Origin: Flavobacteriales bacterium ALC-1
GTDB lineage: Bacteria; Bacteroidota; Bacteroidia; Flavobacteriales; Flavobacteriaceae
Direction: 5' to 3'
Assembly: GCA_000171875.1 (NCBI GenBank)
Contig: ABHI01000003.1
Location: forward strand, 620,001 to 684,000
DNA: 64,000 bases
Shown here: positions 17,644 through 25,628 of the stretch, piece by piece
Layout: each line of letters begins with the position of its first letter
How positions within the stretch are numbered: position 1 is the stretch's first letter
Program-made: the position numbers and the translations under genes
Notes under the pieces: generated by a model
Databases searched by the model: none
What the model was told of the DNA's origin: nothing
What the model saw: only the letters and a program-made list of their open reading frames with translations

Positions 17644-18216
17644 ATGAGAATTAACAGCGGGATATATTGGGTGTCTTGGGCTAATATTAACGCCAAGAAT
17701 AGTAAAAGTTTAGATGACTTAGCATCACCCTTCAAAGAAAACGTAACAGAATTTATCAATGCATTAAAAGATGCTGGTGCTTCCGTTAGAATTAATGCAA
17801 CACGACGTAGCCAAAAAAGAGCATATCTATTTCATTGGTCTTGGTTAATTGCATTAGGTAAAATTAAACCATCACAAGCAGCACTAGAGACTGGTGTAGA
17901 TATTAATTGGAATCTTGGAGATGATTCGTCTAGTGTACAGGCTGCTAAAGAAATTGTGAATGGGTTTGGATTAGCAGTACCACCTCATAGTAATGTAGCA
18001 CCATCATTACACAGTAATCATATTATAGGCAAAGCAATTGATATGGATATTACTTGGACAGGTACCGTAAATGTTGCAAAAAAAGATGGTACTAAACTTA
18101 ATGTGCATTATACAAATAATGCAAGGAATAATCCAGAGTTGCTTCTTATAGGTGAGAGTTATGGCGTCTATAAATTAAAAACCGATAAGCCACATTGGTC
18201 TTATGATGGACGATAA
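17644..18216 (+). CDS. M15-type zinc peptidase (peptidoglycan DD-/LD-peptidase-like)
   Basis: A 190-residue protein with the zinc site of M15 peptidases: S-x-H-x-x-G-x-A-x-D at residues 124-133 (SNHIIGKAID, ligands His126 and Asp133) and the second His at 184 in DKPHWSYDG. Arg55 and the following QKRAYLFHWSW fit the substrate-side region of VanY/endolysin-like members. Family enzymes cleave D-alanine-containing cross-links in the cell wall. There is no signal peptide, which is unusual for a housekeeping wall enzyme and instead resembles phage endolysins or secreted antibacterial effectors, which reach the wall by another route. It is the only recognisable enzyme in the cluster and gives the best clue to its target. 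It lies 16 bases after the gene upstream. Confidence 0.82.
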   Translation: MRINSGIYWVSWANINAKNSKSLDDLASPFKENVTEFINALKDAGASVRINATRRSQKRAYLFHWSWLIALGKIKPSQAALETGVDINWNLGDDSSSVQAAKEIVNGFGLAVPPHSNVAPSLHSNHIIGKAIDMDITWTGTVNVAKKDGTKLNVHYTNNARNNPELLLIGESYGVYKLKTDKPHWSYDGR

Positions 18217-18302
18217 AAGATATTACCGTATAAGTTTATCAGATTATGCGGTACTAATATAAAAACTGATAAAAAATATATTAATAATTAAAAAATAAAA
18301 TT

Positions 18303-18536
18303 ATGGCACTAACAGGCGTTTATGTAAACAACAATGTTCCACCACACAGTAATTTAATTAGAAATGGTAACGGAACTGAAGGAGAGTTATTAGTAGTAAA
18401 AAACTTTGTGGTTGATACAGGGTTACCAATAGCTGGACAAAGGTATTTTATTGGTTCCGATCAGAAGCGATTTGATGGCACAGTAAAGGAAGTCAATGCA
18501 AATATTATTATTTTTAAAGATTTAACACCAGCTTAA
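18303..18536 (+). CDS. Small unknown protein, last gene of the novel cluster
   Basis: A 77-residue protein with no signal peptide; family not recognised. Predicted all-beta (GELLVVKNFVVDTG, QRYFIGSDQKRF, NIIIFKDLTPA). It contains VPPHSN near residue 12, also present in the M15 peptidase upstream (residues 112-117), just before its zinc motif; this may be a shared short motif or chance. An 86-base gap separates it from that gene, and a terminator follows at 18595-18630. A decayed 3-prime end of a paralogue lies at 7347-7391, which shows that the gene was real and duplicated. Confidence 0.72.
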   Translation: MALTGVYVNNNVPPHSNLIRNGNGTEGELLVVKNFVVDTGLPIAGQRYFIGSDQKRFDGTVKEVNANIIIFKDLTPA

Positions 18537-18594
18537 ATTTTTAATTCAGGAAATCCTGTGGTTACAAAAATTAAAAAAAGCAGGAAGCCTAATT

Positions 18595-18630
18595 AAAAGA
18601 GGTTGCAAAATATATGCAGCCTCTTTTTTT
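18595..18630 (+). terminator. Terminator of the six-gene cluster
   Basis: AAAAGAGGTTGC pairs (one G-T pair) with GCAGCCTCTTTT across an AT-rich loop, followed by T residues on the plus strand; A residues on the left allow use on the minus strand too. It is a diverged copy of the hairpin at 7479-7510. Confidence 0.75.
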
Positions 18631-18641
18631 GTAATACAGTG

Positions 18642-18704
18642 ATCTATATATGGAGTTCCAGAAGCTTTTAATAGGGCTTCTAATTTACTCATAGAGTTAT
18701 CAAA
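18642..18704 (-). pseudogene. C-terminal relic of a second Asp-box propeller gene
   Basis: On the minus strand this stretch reads LEALLKASGTPYID, against FEALLKASGAPYID at the C-terminus of 7533-10790. It sits at the same distance and orientation from a homologous terminator as in the intact locus. No stop codon is retained, and upstream similarity ends near 18704. It is what remains of a tandem copy of the propeller gene. Confidence 0.75.
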
Positions 18705-18819
18705 AGTATAACTCTTTATACAAAGATTTTGACTCGGAAATTGTGAGGTACGTTAAGTTGACGTATAAAGCACATGAGAAAAGATTAAGTCAAAATCTAG
18801 CTAAACAAATTATAGGTAG

Positions 18820-19518
18820 CTAATTAAATAAGGTATTAACGCGGCTCTTATACGTCTGCCCAATAGGAATTTTGTGCTCGTTTATAAGAATTCTATTCCC
18901 TTCAATAAATTTAATTTTATCAATGGATACAATAAATGATTTATGAACTCTTAAAAAGTTTGAAGCATCTAAAGTACTTTCATAATGTGAAATTTTTTCA
19001 TGACTCACAATCATTTCATCAGTTAAGTATAACTTGGTATAGTTACCGTAGGCTTCAATATATAGTAAGTCGCTTAAATTAATTTGGTGGTGTTTTTTAT
19101 CTCCTTTCACAAAGAATCTAGTTGCAATATCTTCAGAATTTGTCCCCTCTTTGATAGCTGTCTTTGTGTGCTGACCTTCAGATACTTTATTTATGGCTTT
19201 TACTAATCTATGAAAACTAAAGGGCTTCAAAAGATAATCAACCACATTGAGTTCAAACCCTTCTAAGGCATGTTCTTTATAGGCAGTAGTAATAATAGTT
19301 TTTGGCGGATTTGTCAAAGTTTTTAAAAAATCTAAGCCTTTAAGTTTAGGCATATTAATATCTAAAAAAATAAAATCTACCGTGTTTTTATTTAAAAATT
19401 GCATGGCTTCCATAGCATTGTAGCAGTTCTTTTCTAACTGTAAATGTGGTAACATGCTACAGAATTCTTCAATAACTTCGTGTGCTAATGGCTCATCATC
19501 AATGATTAAATACGTCAT
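18820..19518 (-). CDS. LytTR response regulator, module A
   Basis: A 232-residue regulator: receiver at residues 1-115 (LIIDDEPLAHEV, acceptor Asp in FIFLDINMPKLKG near 54, Thr in IITTAYKEH, Lys in DYLLKPFSF) and LytTR domain from ~135 (LLYIEAYGNYTKLYL, LRVHKSFIVSIDKI, KIPIGQTYKSRV). Its start overlaps the stop of the kinase at 19518, so the pair is translationally coupled. It is a close paralogue of the regulator at 56322-57023 (shared NMPKLKG, NVVDYLLKPFSF). The divergent ABC/M1 genes at 20964-25423 are the likely target. Confidence 0.92.
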   Translation of the reverse strand: MTYLIIDDEPLAHEVIEEFCSMLPHLQLEKNCYNAMEAMQFLNKNTVDFIFLDINMPKLKGLDFLKTLTNPPKTIITTAYKEHALEGFELNVVDYLLKPFSFHRLVKAINKVSEGQHTKTAIKEGTNSEDIATRFFVKGDKKHHQINLSDLLYIEAYGNYTKLYLTDEMIVSHEKISHYESTLDASNFLRVHKSFIVSIDKIKFIEGNRILINEHKIPIGQTYKSRVNTLFN

Positions 19519-20642
19519 TATTCCAAGTTTATTTTAAGATTCGCAGTATAAACATTATTGTTAGTAGTTATGTCTAATTCATAGTTTTTAGGATAGGTTA
19601 AATCTAAACGTCTTTTTAGATTAGTTAATCCAATGCCGTTGGCATCATCTTGCTGATCTTCATTGAAATTATTCTCAATACTAAAATGAATTTGCTTATT
19701 GCTTTCTTCTAAGTTCATATGAATATATCCATTTTTATGATTTTTTTCAAGTCCATGTTTAAATGCATTCTCAAGAAAAATGATAAATAATAATGGTGAT
19801 ATTTTTAAACTAGTATCAATATCGTGTGTAAATTTTATATCCACATTATTGCGATATCTTATTTTGTGCAATTCAATATAATTTGTAAGATACTCAATCT
19901 CATCCTTTATAGGCACTAAATCCTTTTTTCCTTCATAAATCGTATAACGCATCATATCAGAAAGTTTCAAGATGACTTCTGGTGCTTTATCTGAATTTTT
20001 AATAGTTAACGCATAGAGATTGTTTAATGTATTAAAAAAGAAATGTGGATTAATTTGAGATTGCAACATTTCTAATTCGGCTTTTGACTTTTCAATTTTT
20101 AAAGATTGAAACCATTTCCATTGCTCATAAATCCATAGACTAATGAAAATAGGAATTGGTATTAAGAACAACAGAAACAACTCTGTTTTGTTTTGTAGAT
20201 ATATTTCATAACTACTAGAAAACAACCTAAAATACGTGAATATTGCTATGGCTAACCCATAAGTACCAAATATTAGCCATTTATACTTTTCAACAAATTT
20301 TGGAAGTATCACATATATGAAACCTATATAGAAAACAGTAAGCAAGAATAAAGTGATTGGATTATCTGTCATATCACTTTTTGAATCTACAACTAGAATA
20401 CCAATAAGAAAGGCAAGTAGTCCAATAATTTTACCTACAGTTTTTAAATTGTTTTTAAAATATTGGAGTTTGTGAATAAAAATAGAAAATAAGAACCAAT
20501 AAAATAAAAACCCCAATACGTTGGTAAGAATCTCTTCATTATCAATTAAAATAACCCCTTTTGCAATAAAGATTAAAGTTAAGACCCTGGTTATAACTAA
20601 TCCAATTATAAAGGCTTTGTATTTTTTTAAAAATGCAATCAT
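19518..20642 (-). CDS. LytS-type sensor histidine kinase, module A
   Basis: A 374-residue kinase with about six membrane segments in residues 8-175 and a cytoplasmic His_kinase/HATPase core: NPHFFFNTLNNLYALTI (acceptor His near 195), KLSDMMRYTIYEG, ENAFKHG (N-box) and GIGLTNLKRRLDLTYP. No periplasmic sensor domain is seen; intramembrane sensing is typical of kinases tied to peptide-exporting ABC transporters. It is divergent from the ABC/M1 genes and paralogous to 55531-56325, which has a shorter membrane part. Its promoter lies so close to the ATG that the mRNA may be leaderless. Confidence 0.92.
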   Translation of the reverse strand: MIAFLKKYKAFIIGLVITRVLTLIFIAKGVILIDNEEILTNVLGFLFYWFLFSIFIHKLQYFKNNLKTVGKIIGLLAFLIGILVVDSKSDMTDNPITLFLLTVFYIGFIYVILPKFVEKYKWLIFGTYGLAIAIFTYFRLFSSSYEIYLQNKTELFLLFLIPIPIFISLWIYEQWKWFQSLKIEKSKAELEMLQSQINPHFFFNTLNNLYALTIKNSDKAPEVILKLSDMMRYTIYEGKKDLVPIKDEIEYLTNYIELHKIRYRNNVDIKFTHDIDTSLKISPLLFIIFLENAFKHGLEKNHKNGYIHMNLEESNKQIHFSIENNFNEDQQDDANGIGLTNLKRRLDLTYPKNYELDITTNNNVYTANLKINLE

Positions 20643-20646
20643 AACC

Positions 20647-20677
20647 CAAAAGTAAATATGTTATCTGGGCTTCACAA
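20647..20677 (-). promoter_or_regulatory. Predicted promoter of the module A kinase
   Basis: On the minus strand, TTG at 20677-20675, 20 bases, then TACTTTTG at 20654-20647, an exact TAnnTTTG match. The predicted start of transcription falls at or next to ATG 20642, giving a leaderless mRNA. Confidence 0.55.
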
Positions 20678-20793
20678 CTAATTGGATATACACTGTTATT
20701 ATAGGCATGAACAAGTGCTTTTTTTGGATGAACTCATTTTAAGCAAATAAACTATTAGTGTGACTTAAAATTAATCCTATTGGTCATATTTAA

Positions 20794-20824
20794 TTGAGGG
20801 ACAATTATGTTGAACATATGTTTG
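20794..20824 (+). promoter_or_regulatory. Predicted promoter of the module A ABC/M1 genes
   Basis: TTG at 20794-20796, 20 bases, then TATGTTTG at 20817-20824, an exact TAnnTTTG match with the same spacing as the divergent kinase promoter. The start of transcription would be near 20831, ahead of the small frame at 20849 and the ABC gene at 20964. Confidence 0.55.
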
Positions 20825-20848
20825 TGTCAAATATTAAAAACAATAATT

Positions 20849-20935
20849 ATGACAAGAGTATACAGAACAAAAATCACTAATAAAAATCAAAACACAATCG
20901 GATTTAATTGGAACAGTAAAAGACGTTTTAAATAA
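20849..20935 (+). CDS. Possible 28-residue small basic protein or leader peptide
   Basis: A short frame beginning MTRVYRTKITNKNQ and ending SKRRFK, directly downstream of the predicted promoter and 28 bases before the ABC ATPase gene. Its ATG has the A-rich leader of real starts here (AAACAATAATT). It is strongly basic, with no Asp or Glu. It could be a leader peptide, or a small substrate or signal for the kinase/ABC system. The mirror-image module at 51121-57023 has no equivalent that I can see, which weakens the case. Confidence 0.4.
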   Translation: MTRVYRTKITNKNQNTIGFNWNSKRRFK

Positions 20936-20963
20936 TTAATCAAATCAATCAAAAATCAAACAG

Positions 20964-21836
20964 ATGAATACGTTACAAATAAAAAACCTTACCAAAACAT
21001 ATCCAAATGGAGTACAAGCCATTAACGACGTATCCTTAAAAATAACCAATGGTATGTTTGGTTTATTAGGCGCAAATGGAGCCGGAAAATCATCATTAAT
21101 GCGAACTATAGCCTCTTTGCAAGAACCAAGCGAAGGAAGTATAACTTTTAATGGTATAGATATAATTTCAAAACCACAATATGTAAGGGAGAATTTAGGC
21201 TATTTGCCACAAGAGTTTGGGGTTTATCCAAAAATATCAGCCGAGAAATTATTAAACCATTTGGCTGTCTTGAAAGGAATTATAAATACTAAAGAACGTA
21301 AACAACAAGTAACAGCATTGCTGCAACAAACTAATTTATATCAACACCGCAAAAAATCAGTTTATACATTTTCTGGCGGTATGCGTCAACGTTTTGGAAT
21401 CGCACAGGCTTTATTGGCAAATCCGCAATTGATAATTGTTGATGAACCAACTGCAGGCTTGGATCCTGAAGAACGCAATCGCTTCTTAAACTTATTGAGC
21501 GAAATAGGAGAGAATGTTATTGTAATTCTATCCACTCATATTGTGGAAGATGTTCATGATTTATGCAAGAATATGGCGATACTCTCTAATGGGAAAATTA
21601 TTATTGAAGGCAACCCAATTAAGCTGGTAAATACTATAAAAGGCAAAGTTTGGAGCAAAATTATTAAAAAGCAAGACATTGAAATCTATAAAAAAGCCTT
21701 CAATGTCATTTCTGCAAAATTAGTTTCTGGAGAGACTCAAATCCGAGTACTATCAGATAACTGTCCCGAAGAAGGATTTAATATAGTAAACGCTGATCTC
21801 GAAGACTTATATTTTACAACTATTACTGCCAACTAA
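20964..21836 (+). CDS. ABC transporter ATP-binding protein, module A
   Basis: A 290-residue ATPase: Walker A GANGAGKSS near residue 36, Q-loop YLPQEFG, signature FSGGMRQRFGIAQ, Walker B LIIVDEPTAGLDP and the switch His in LSTHIVEDV. It belongs to the export-type group that drives ABC-2 permeases. The C-terminal ~70 residues are an extension typical of its paralogue at 54435-55322. The permease, fused to an M1 peptidase, follows after 20 bases. Expression is probably controlled by the divergent LytS/LytTR pair. Confidence 0.93.
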   Translation: MNTLQIKNLTKTYPNGVQAINDVSLKITNGMFGLLGANGAGKSSLMRTIASLQEPSEGSITFNGIDIISKPQYVRENLGYLPQEFGVYPKISAEKLLNHLAVLKGIINTKERKQQVTALLQQTNLYQHRKKSVYTFSGGMRQRFGIAQALLANPQLIIVDEPTAGLDPEERNRFLNLLSEIGENVIVILSTHIVEDVHDLCKNMAILSNGKIIIEGNPIKLVNTIKGKVWSKIIKKQDIEIYKKAFNVISAKLVSGETQIRVLSDNCPEEGFNIVNADLEDLYFTTITAN

Positions 21837-21856
21837 TTCTTTATAAAACAATTATT

Positions 21857-24800
21857 ATGCTCAATAAAGCAATACTATTCGAAATAAAATATCAATTAAA
21901 ACAGCGTGCTTTTTTGTTATTCTCTATACTTTTTTTACTGTTTGGGTTACAACTAGGAAACTTAGGCTATAAGCAAGCCAATGGTATTTATAATTCATCA
22001 CAATCTATTAGTGAAATCACTGCTATTTTCACTTTAGGAAGTGTTTTTATTATAATGTTTTTCACTATTAATGGCGTACTACGAGATAAGCTCTATAATA
22101 TTCAAAATATCATTTTTAGTACCTCAGTTAAAAAACATCAATATTTCTGGAGTCAATTTATTGGAGTATTTCTAATGAGTTCATTGGCATTTTCTATGTT
22201 TTTAGTTGGCTTTGGCATCACAACTCTATTTCCAAATTTAGACCCTGAATTGGTAAATTCATTTCAGCTTTCTCATTATTTATGGTCTATACTAATTATT
22301 GTTTTGCCTAATATTTTTATTTGTACTTCCATTATTTTTTCAGTGAGCATTTTGAGTAAAAACAATGTTGCTACATATGTAAGTGCGATTCTAATTTATG
22401 TACTTTATTTTTTATGCTCAATATTTTTAAATTCACCTGTAATGGCGCAATCAACACCAGTTTCGGCCGATAGTTATGCTTTGGCTGCATTATTTGATCC
22501 ATTTGCGTTGTCGGCAATGTTTGAGCAAACCCAATTTTGGACAACATTTCAAAAAAACACGATGTCTCTATCTTTTTCAGGTCATTTTATGTGGAATAGA
22601 ATATTATGGATATCTCTTTCTTTTGTTGTGCTTTTGGTTAGCTACAAGTTATTTTCATTCCGCAAATCACAACAAAAAATTAAGAAGGTAATCAAGATAC
22701 AGAATGAAAACATTGAAGCATATGCCTATCAGGCAGTAAAAGTTAATATCACAAATAAATCACATAAAAATGCATTCTTTTCCTTGTTAAGACTGGAACT
22801 TAAAAACGTTTTCAAAAGTCTTCCTTTTATTGGAGTTTTAATTCTTTGGGCAGTTATAGTATTTATTGAAATACTATCTAGAATCAATGAAGGAGGTGCC
22901 TATAACGATAGTCTGTATCCTGCTACAAACCTTTTATTGGAGTTATTTACAATGCCATTAACAGCATTAAGTCTTATTCTAATTGTGTTTTATAGCGGCG
23001 AAATTGTTTGGCGCGAGCGCAATTTAAAGTTTAGTGGAATTATTGATAGTACTCCTACAAGTAATAGTGCATTTTATCTATCAAAACTTGTTGCACTTAT
23101 ATTGCTTCCGTGTATTTTAATGGTCGTTGGTATTTTAATCGCTATTGGCTTTCAAATCGCATTTGGATATTATGATTTTGAGTTTTTACAATATCTCTCT
23201 TTAGTTTATTATCCAGGAATTTCATTTTTGTTCTTTAGTTTAATGGCTCTTTTTATTCAATGTGTAGTTAAAAACAAATATTTAGGAATGGGAATCACTG
23301 GACTCATTATCATATTTTTTGGCACTACTTTTTCCTCTGTAATTCATATTGAACATCCATTATTAAGGATTGGTAATCTGCCCAATTTAAACTACACAAA
23401 CATGAATGGATTTAATGGTATAACAAGTGCTTATAACCATTTGGCACTTTATTGGCTGGCATTTGGAAGTATTTTGACTTTTCTATCTTTTAAATTGTGG
23501 CAACGTGGCGTTATATCAAAAATTTCTTCGCGTATAAAGCAAGTGTTTTCAAATAGTTCAAAACAAGCATTGCTTATTGTGTCTGCATTAGTACTATTAT
23601 TTGTGAGCTCGGGTGCTACAGTGTTTTATAATACGAATATAGTTGATGAGTATAAGACGTTATCTGATGATCTTAATTTCAGAGAAGCCTACGAACGTAA
23701 ATTTAAAAAGTATGAATACATAGATGGTTTGTTTCCAATAAAAATGGAGACTAAGGTAGATTTGTTTCCTTCCGAAAGCAAATATAATGTAGAGGCAACC
23801 TATGTGCTAAAACATAAAGGTGAAATTGCATTGAATGAAATGATTGTGACCGAAAAAGAAGTATTATCCAATATTTCATTTGAAAACGCATCTCTTATAG
23901 AACATGACACTAAATTTGGTGTTTATATTTTCCGATTTGAATCACCTATTCAACCCAATGATGAAGTTGTATTTAAGTATGCCCTAGAAAAACAGTTAAA
24001 AGGTTTTGAAACTAGTAATAATATAGTAAATAATGGCAGCTATATTATGAATAGAGATTTTAAACCATCTTTAAGATATAGAACAGGAATGGAAATTTCA
24101 AATGCAAACGAACGTGAAAGAAGAGGGCTGCCAAAGCGCTTAGAAGGTGAAGAAGTAACCGACGATCATATTCAGAACACTAATAGTATTCTTGGTAGAA
24201 TACATTATGAAACTATTGTTTCTACAGAGAGTAATCAAATAGCATTGGCTTCTGGAGAATTGATAAAAGAGTGGAAAGAAAATAATAGAAACTATTATCA
24301 CTATACTTCAGATAATTTAATAATGCCAATTGTAGGTTACTTTTCAGCAAACTATGATACACAGAAAACAAATTATAATGGTATCAGTATAGAGCAATAT
24401 TTTCATCCAAGTCATGATTTTAATATAGATCGAATCGAAGAAAGTATAATTGAAACTTTGGATTATTGTACTGAAAATTTTGGAGCTTATCCTTTTAATC
24501 ATATTAGAGTAGCAGAAATACCTGGACATTGGGGATTTGGAGGTTTTGCACATCCTAGTACGATTAGCATGACAGAAGACAGGTTGTATTTTGTAGACCT
24601 AAGAGATGCTTCTAGTTTTGATTTGGTTGCAAAACGAACAATTCATGAAGTAGCACATCAATGGTTTGGCCATATTTTGGCACCAAAAAACATTGATGGA
24701 GGATCCATCTTTGTAGAAGGATTTGCTAAATATACAGAGGCCGTTGTGATGGAGAAAATGTATGGAAAATCTGCTATTTGGGAGCTAAGTAGAAACTCAA

Positions 24801-25423
24801 ATAAAAGATATTTTACATTTAGAGCATATGATGCAAACATAGAACCACCATTGTATAAAGTAGACGGTCAAAGCTATTTAGCATACGGTAAAAGTTTTAC
24901 TGTTATGACCGCATTACGGGATTTAATAGGGGAGGAAACACTAAATAAGGTTATAAAAAAATTAGCTGATAAACATCGAGATAAGGTAGAATTGGAGGTT
25001 ACAACCTTAGAGTTTTTAAACGCACTTTATAGGGTAGCAGAACCAGAACATCATGCATTAATTGATGATTGGTTTAAAAAGGTAATTACCTATGATTTAA
25101 GTATTGAGGATAGTTCTTATAAATTATTATCAGATGGTACTTATGAGATTTCTGTTAAAGTAAAATCAAAGCGTTTTAAAGTATCAGATACAGGTGAAAT
25201 GACTCCAATTTCAATTAATGAACCTATTAAAATTGGTGTTTTCAATACGCATCCATCTAATGTAAAAGATGACGATTCGATGTTATATTACGAATCAAAT
25301 CAGATAAGTCAAGAACTCACAGAAATTAAAATCAATGTAAAAGAAAAACCTAGTTATATTGCTATAGATCCTTTTGGAACGCGCTCTGACGAGAATTTCA
25401 CAGATAATACAATGCAATATTAA
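21857..25423 (+). CDS. ABC-2 permease fused to M1-family metallopeptidase, module A
   Basis: An 1188-residue fusion. Residues 1-590 contain about twelve membrane segments in two ABC-2 permease-like halves, split by a soluble loop near 280-310; residues ~590-1170 form an extracytoplasmic M1 (aminopeptidase N-like) peptidase. The zinc site is HEVAH at 930-934 with the third ligand Glu954 in VEGFAKY, one residue further than the usual 18-residue spacing. Upstream, GHWGFGGFAHPST takes the place of the GxMEN loop. With the ATPase it would form a transporter that couples membrane export or extraction to peptide trimming. The paralogue 51121-54432 has the same zinc spacing. Substrate unknown; antimicrobial or signal peptides are my inference. 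Confidence 0.9.
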   Translation: MLNKAILFEIKYQLKQRAFLLFSILFLLFGLQLGNLGYKQANGIYNSSQSISEITAIFTLGSVFIIMFFTINGVLRDKLYNIQNIIFSTSVKKHQYFWSQFIGVFLMSSLAFSMFLVGFGITTLFPNLDPELVNSFQLSHYLWSILIIVLPNIFICTSIIFSVSILSKNNVATYVSAILIYVLYFLCSIFLNSPVMAQSTPVSADSYALAALFDPFALSAMFEQTQFWTTFQKNTMSLSFSGHFMWNRILWISLSFVVLLVSYKLFSFRKSQQKIKKVIKIQNENIEAYAYQAVKVNITNKSHKNAFFSLLRLELKNVFKSLPFIGVLILWAVIVFIEILSRINEGGAYNDSLYPATNLLLELFTMPLTALSLILIVFYSGEIVWRERNLKFSGIIDSTPTSNSAFYLSKLVALILLPCILMVVGILIAIGFQIAFGYYDFEFLQYLSLVYYPGISFLFFSLMALFIQCVVKNKYLGMGITGLIIIFFGTTFSSVIHIEHPLLRIGNLPNLNYTNMNGFNGITSAYNHLALYWLAFGSILTFLSFKLWQRGVISKISSRIKQVFSNSSKQALLIVSALVLLFVSSGATVFYNTNIVDEYKTLSDDLNFREAYERKFKKYEYIDGLFPIKMETKVDLFPSESKYNVEATYVLKHKGEIALNEMIVTEKEVLSNISFENASLIEHDTKFGVYIFRFESPIQPNDEVVFKYALEKQLKGFETSNNIVNNGSYIMNRDFKPSLRYRTGMEISNANERERRGLPKRLEGEEVTDDHIQNTNSILGRIHYETIVSTESNQIALASGELIKEWKENNRNYYHYTSDNLIMPIVGYFSANYDTQKTNYNGISIEQYFHPSHDFNIDRIEESIIETLDYCTENFGAYPFNHIRVAEIPGHWGFGGFAHPSTISMTEDRLYFVDLRDASSFDLVAKRTIHEVAHQWFGHILAPKNIDGGSIFVEGFAKYTEAVVMEKMYGKSAIWELSRNSNKRYFTFRAYDANIEPPLYKVDGQSYLAYGKSFTVMTALRDLIGEETLNKVIKKLADKHRDKVELEVTTLEFLNALYRVAEPEHHALIDDWFKKVITYDLSIEDSSYKLLSDGTYEISVKVKSKRFKVSDTGEMTPISINEPIKIGVFNTHPSNVKDDDSMLYYESNQISQELTEIKINVKEKPSYIAIDPFGTRSDENFTDNTMQY

Positions 25424-25628
25424 CCTTATTATAAATTCTCTTTTTATGAAATAAATGTTTGAGATTCCCGAATACCTATTTAATTAAATAATACTAAAAT
25501 GAGTAAAGGGCAGAGGAGTGGAGGAAAATGTGTGTGGGATGGGATTTTTAAAAAAGAATTTATTTTTTATTACAAAAATCCTCAAAAAAACAACTCACAC
25601 TCAAACTATATACTTAAATTTCAACAAT

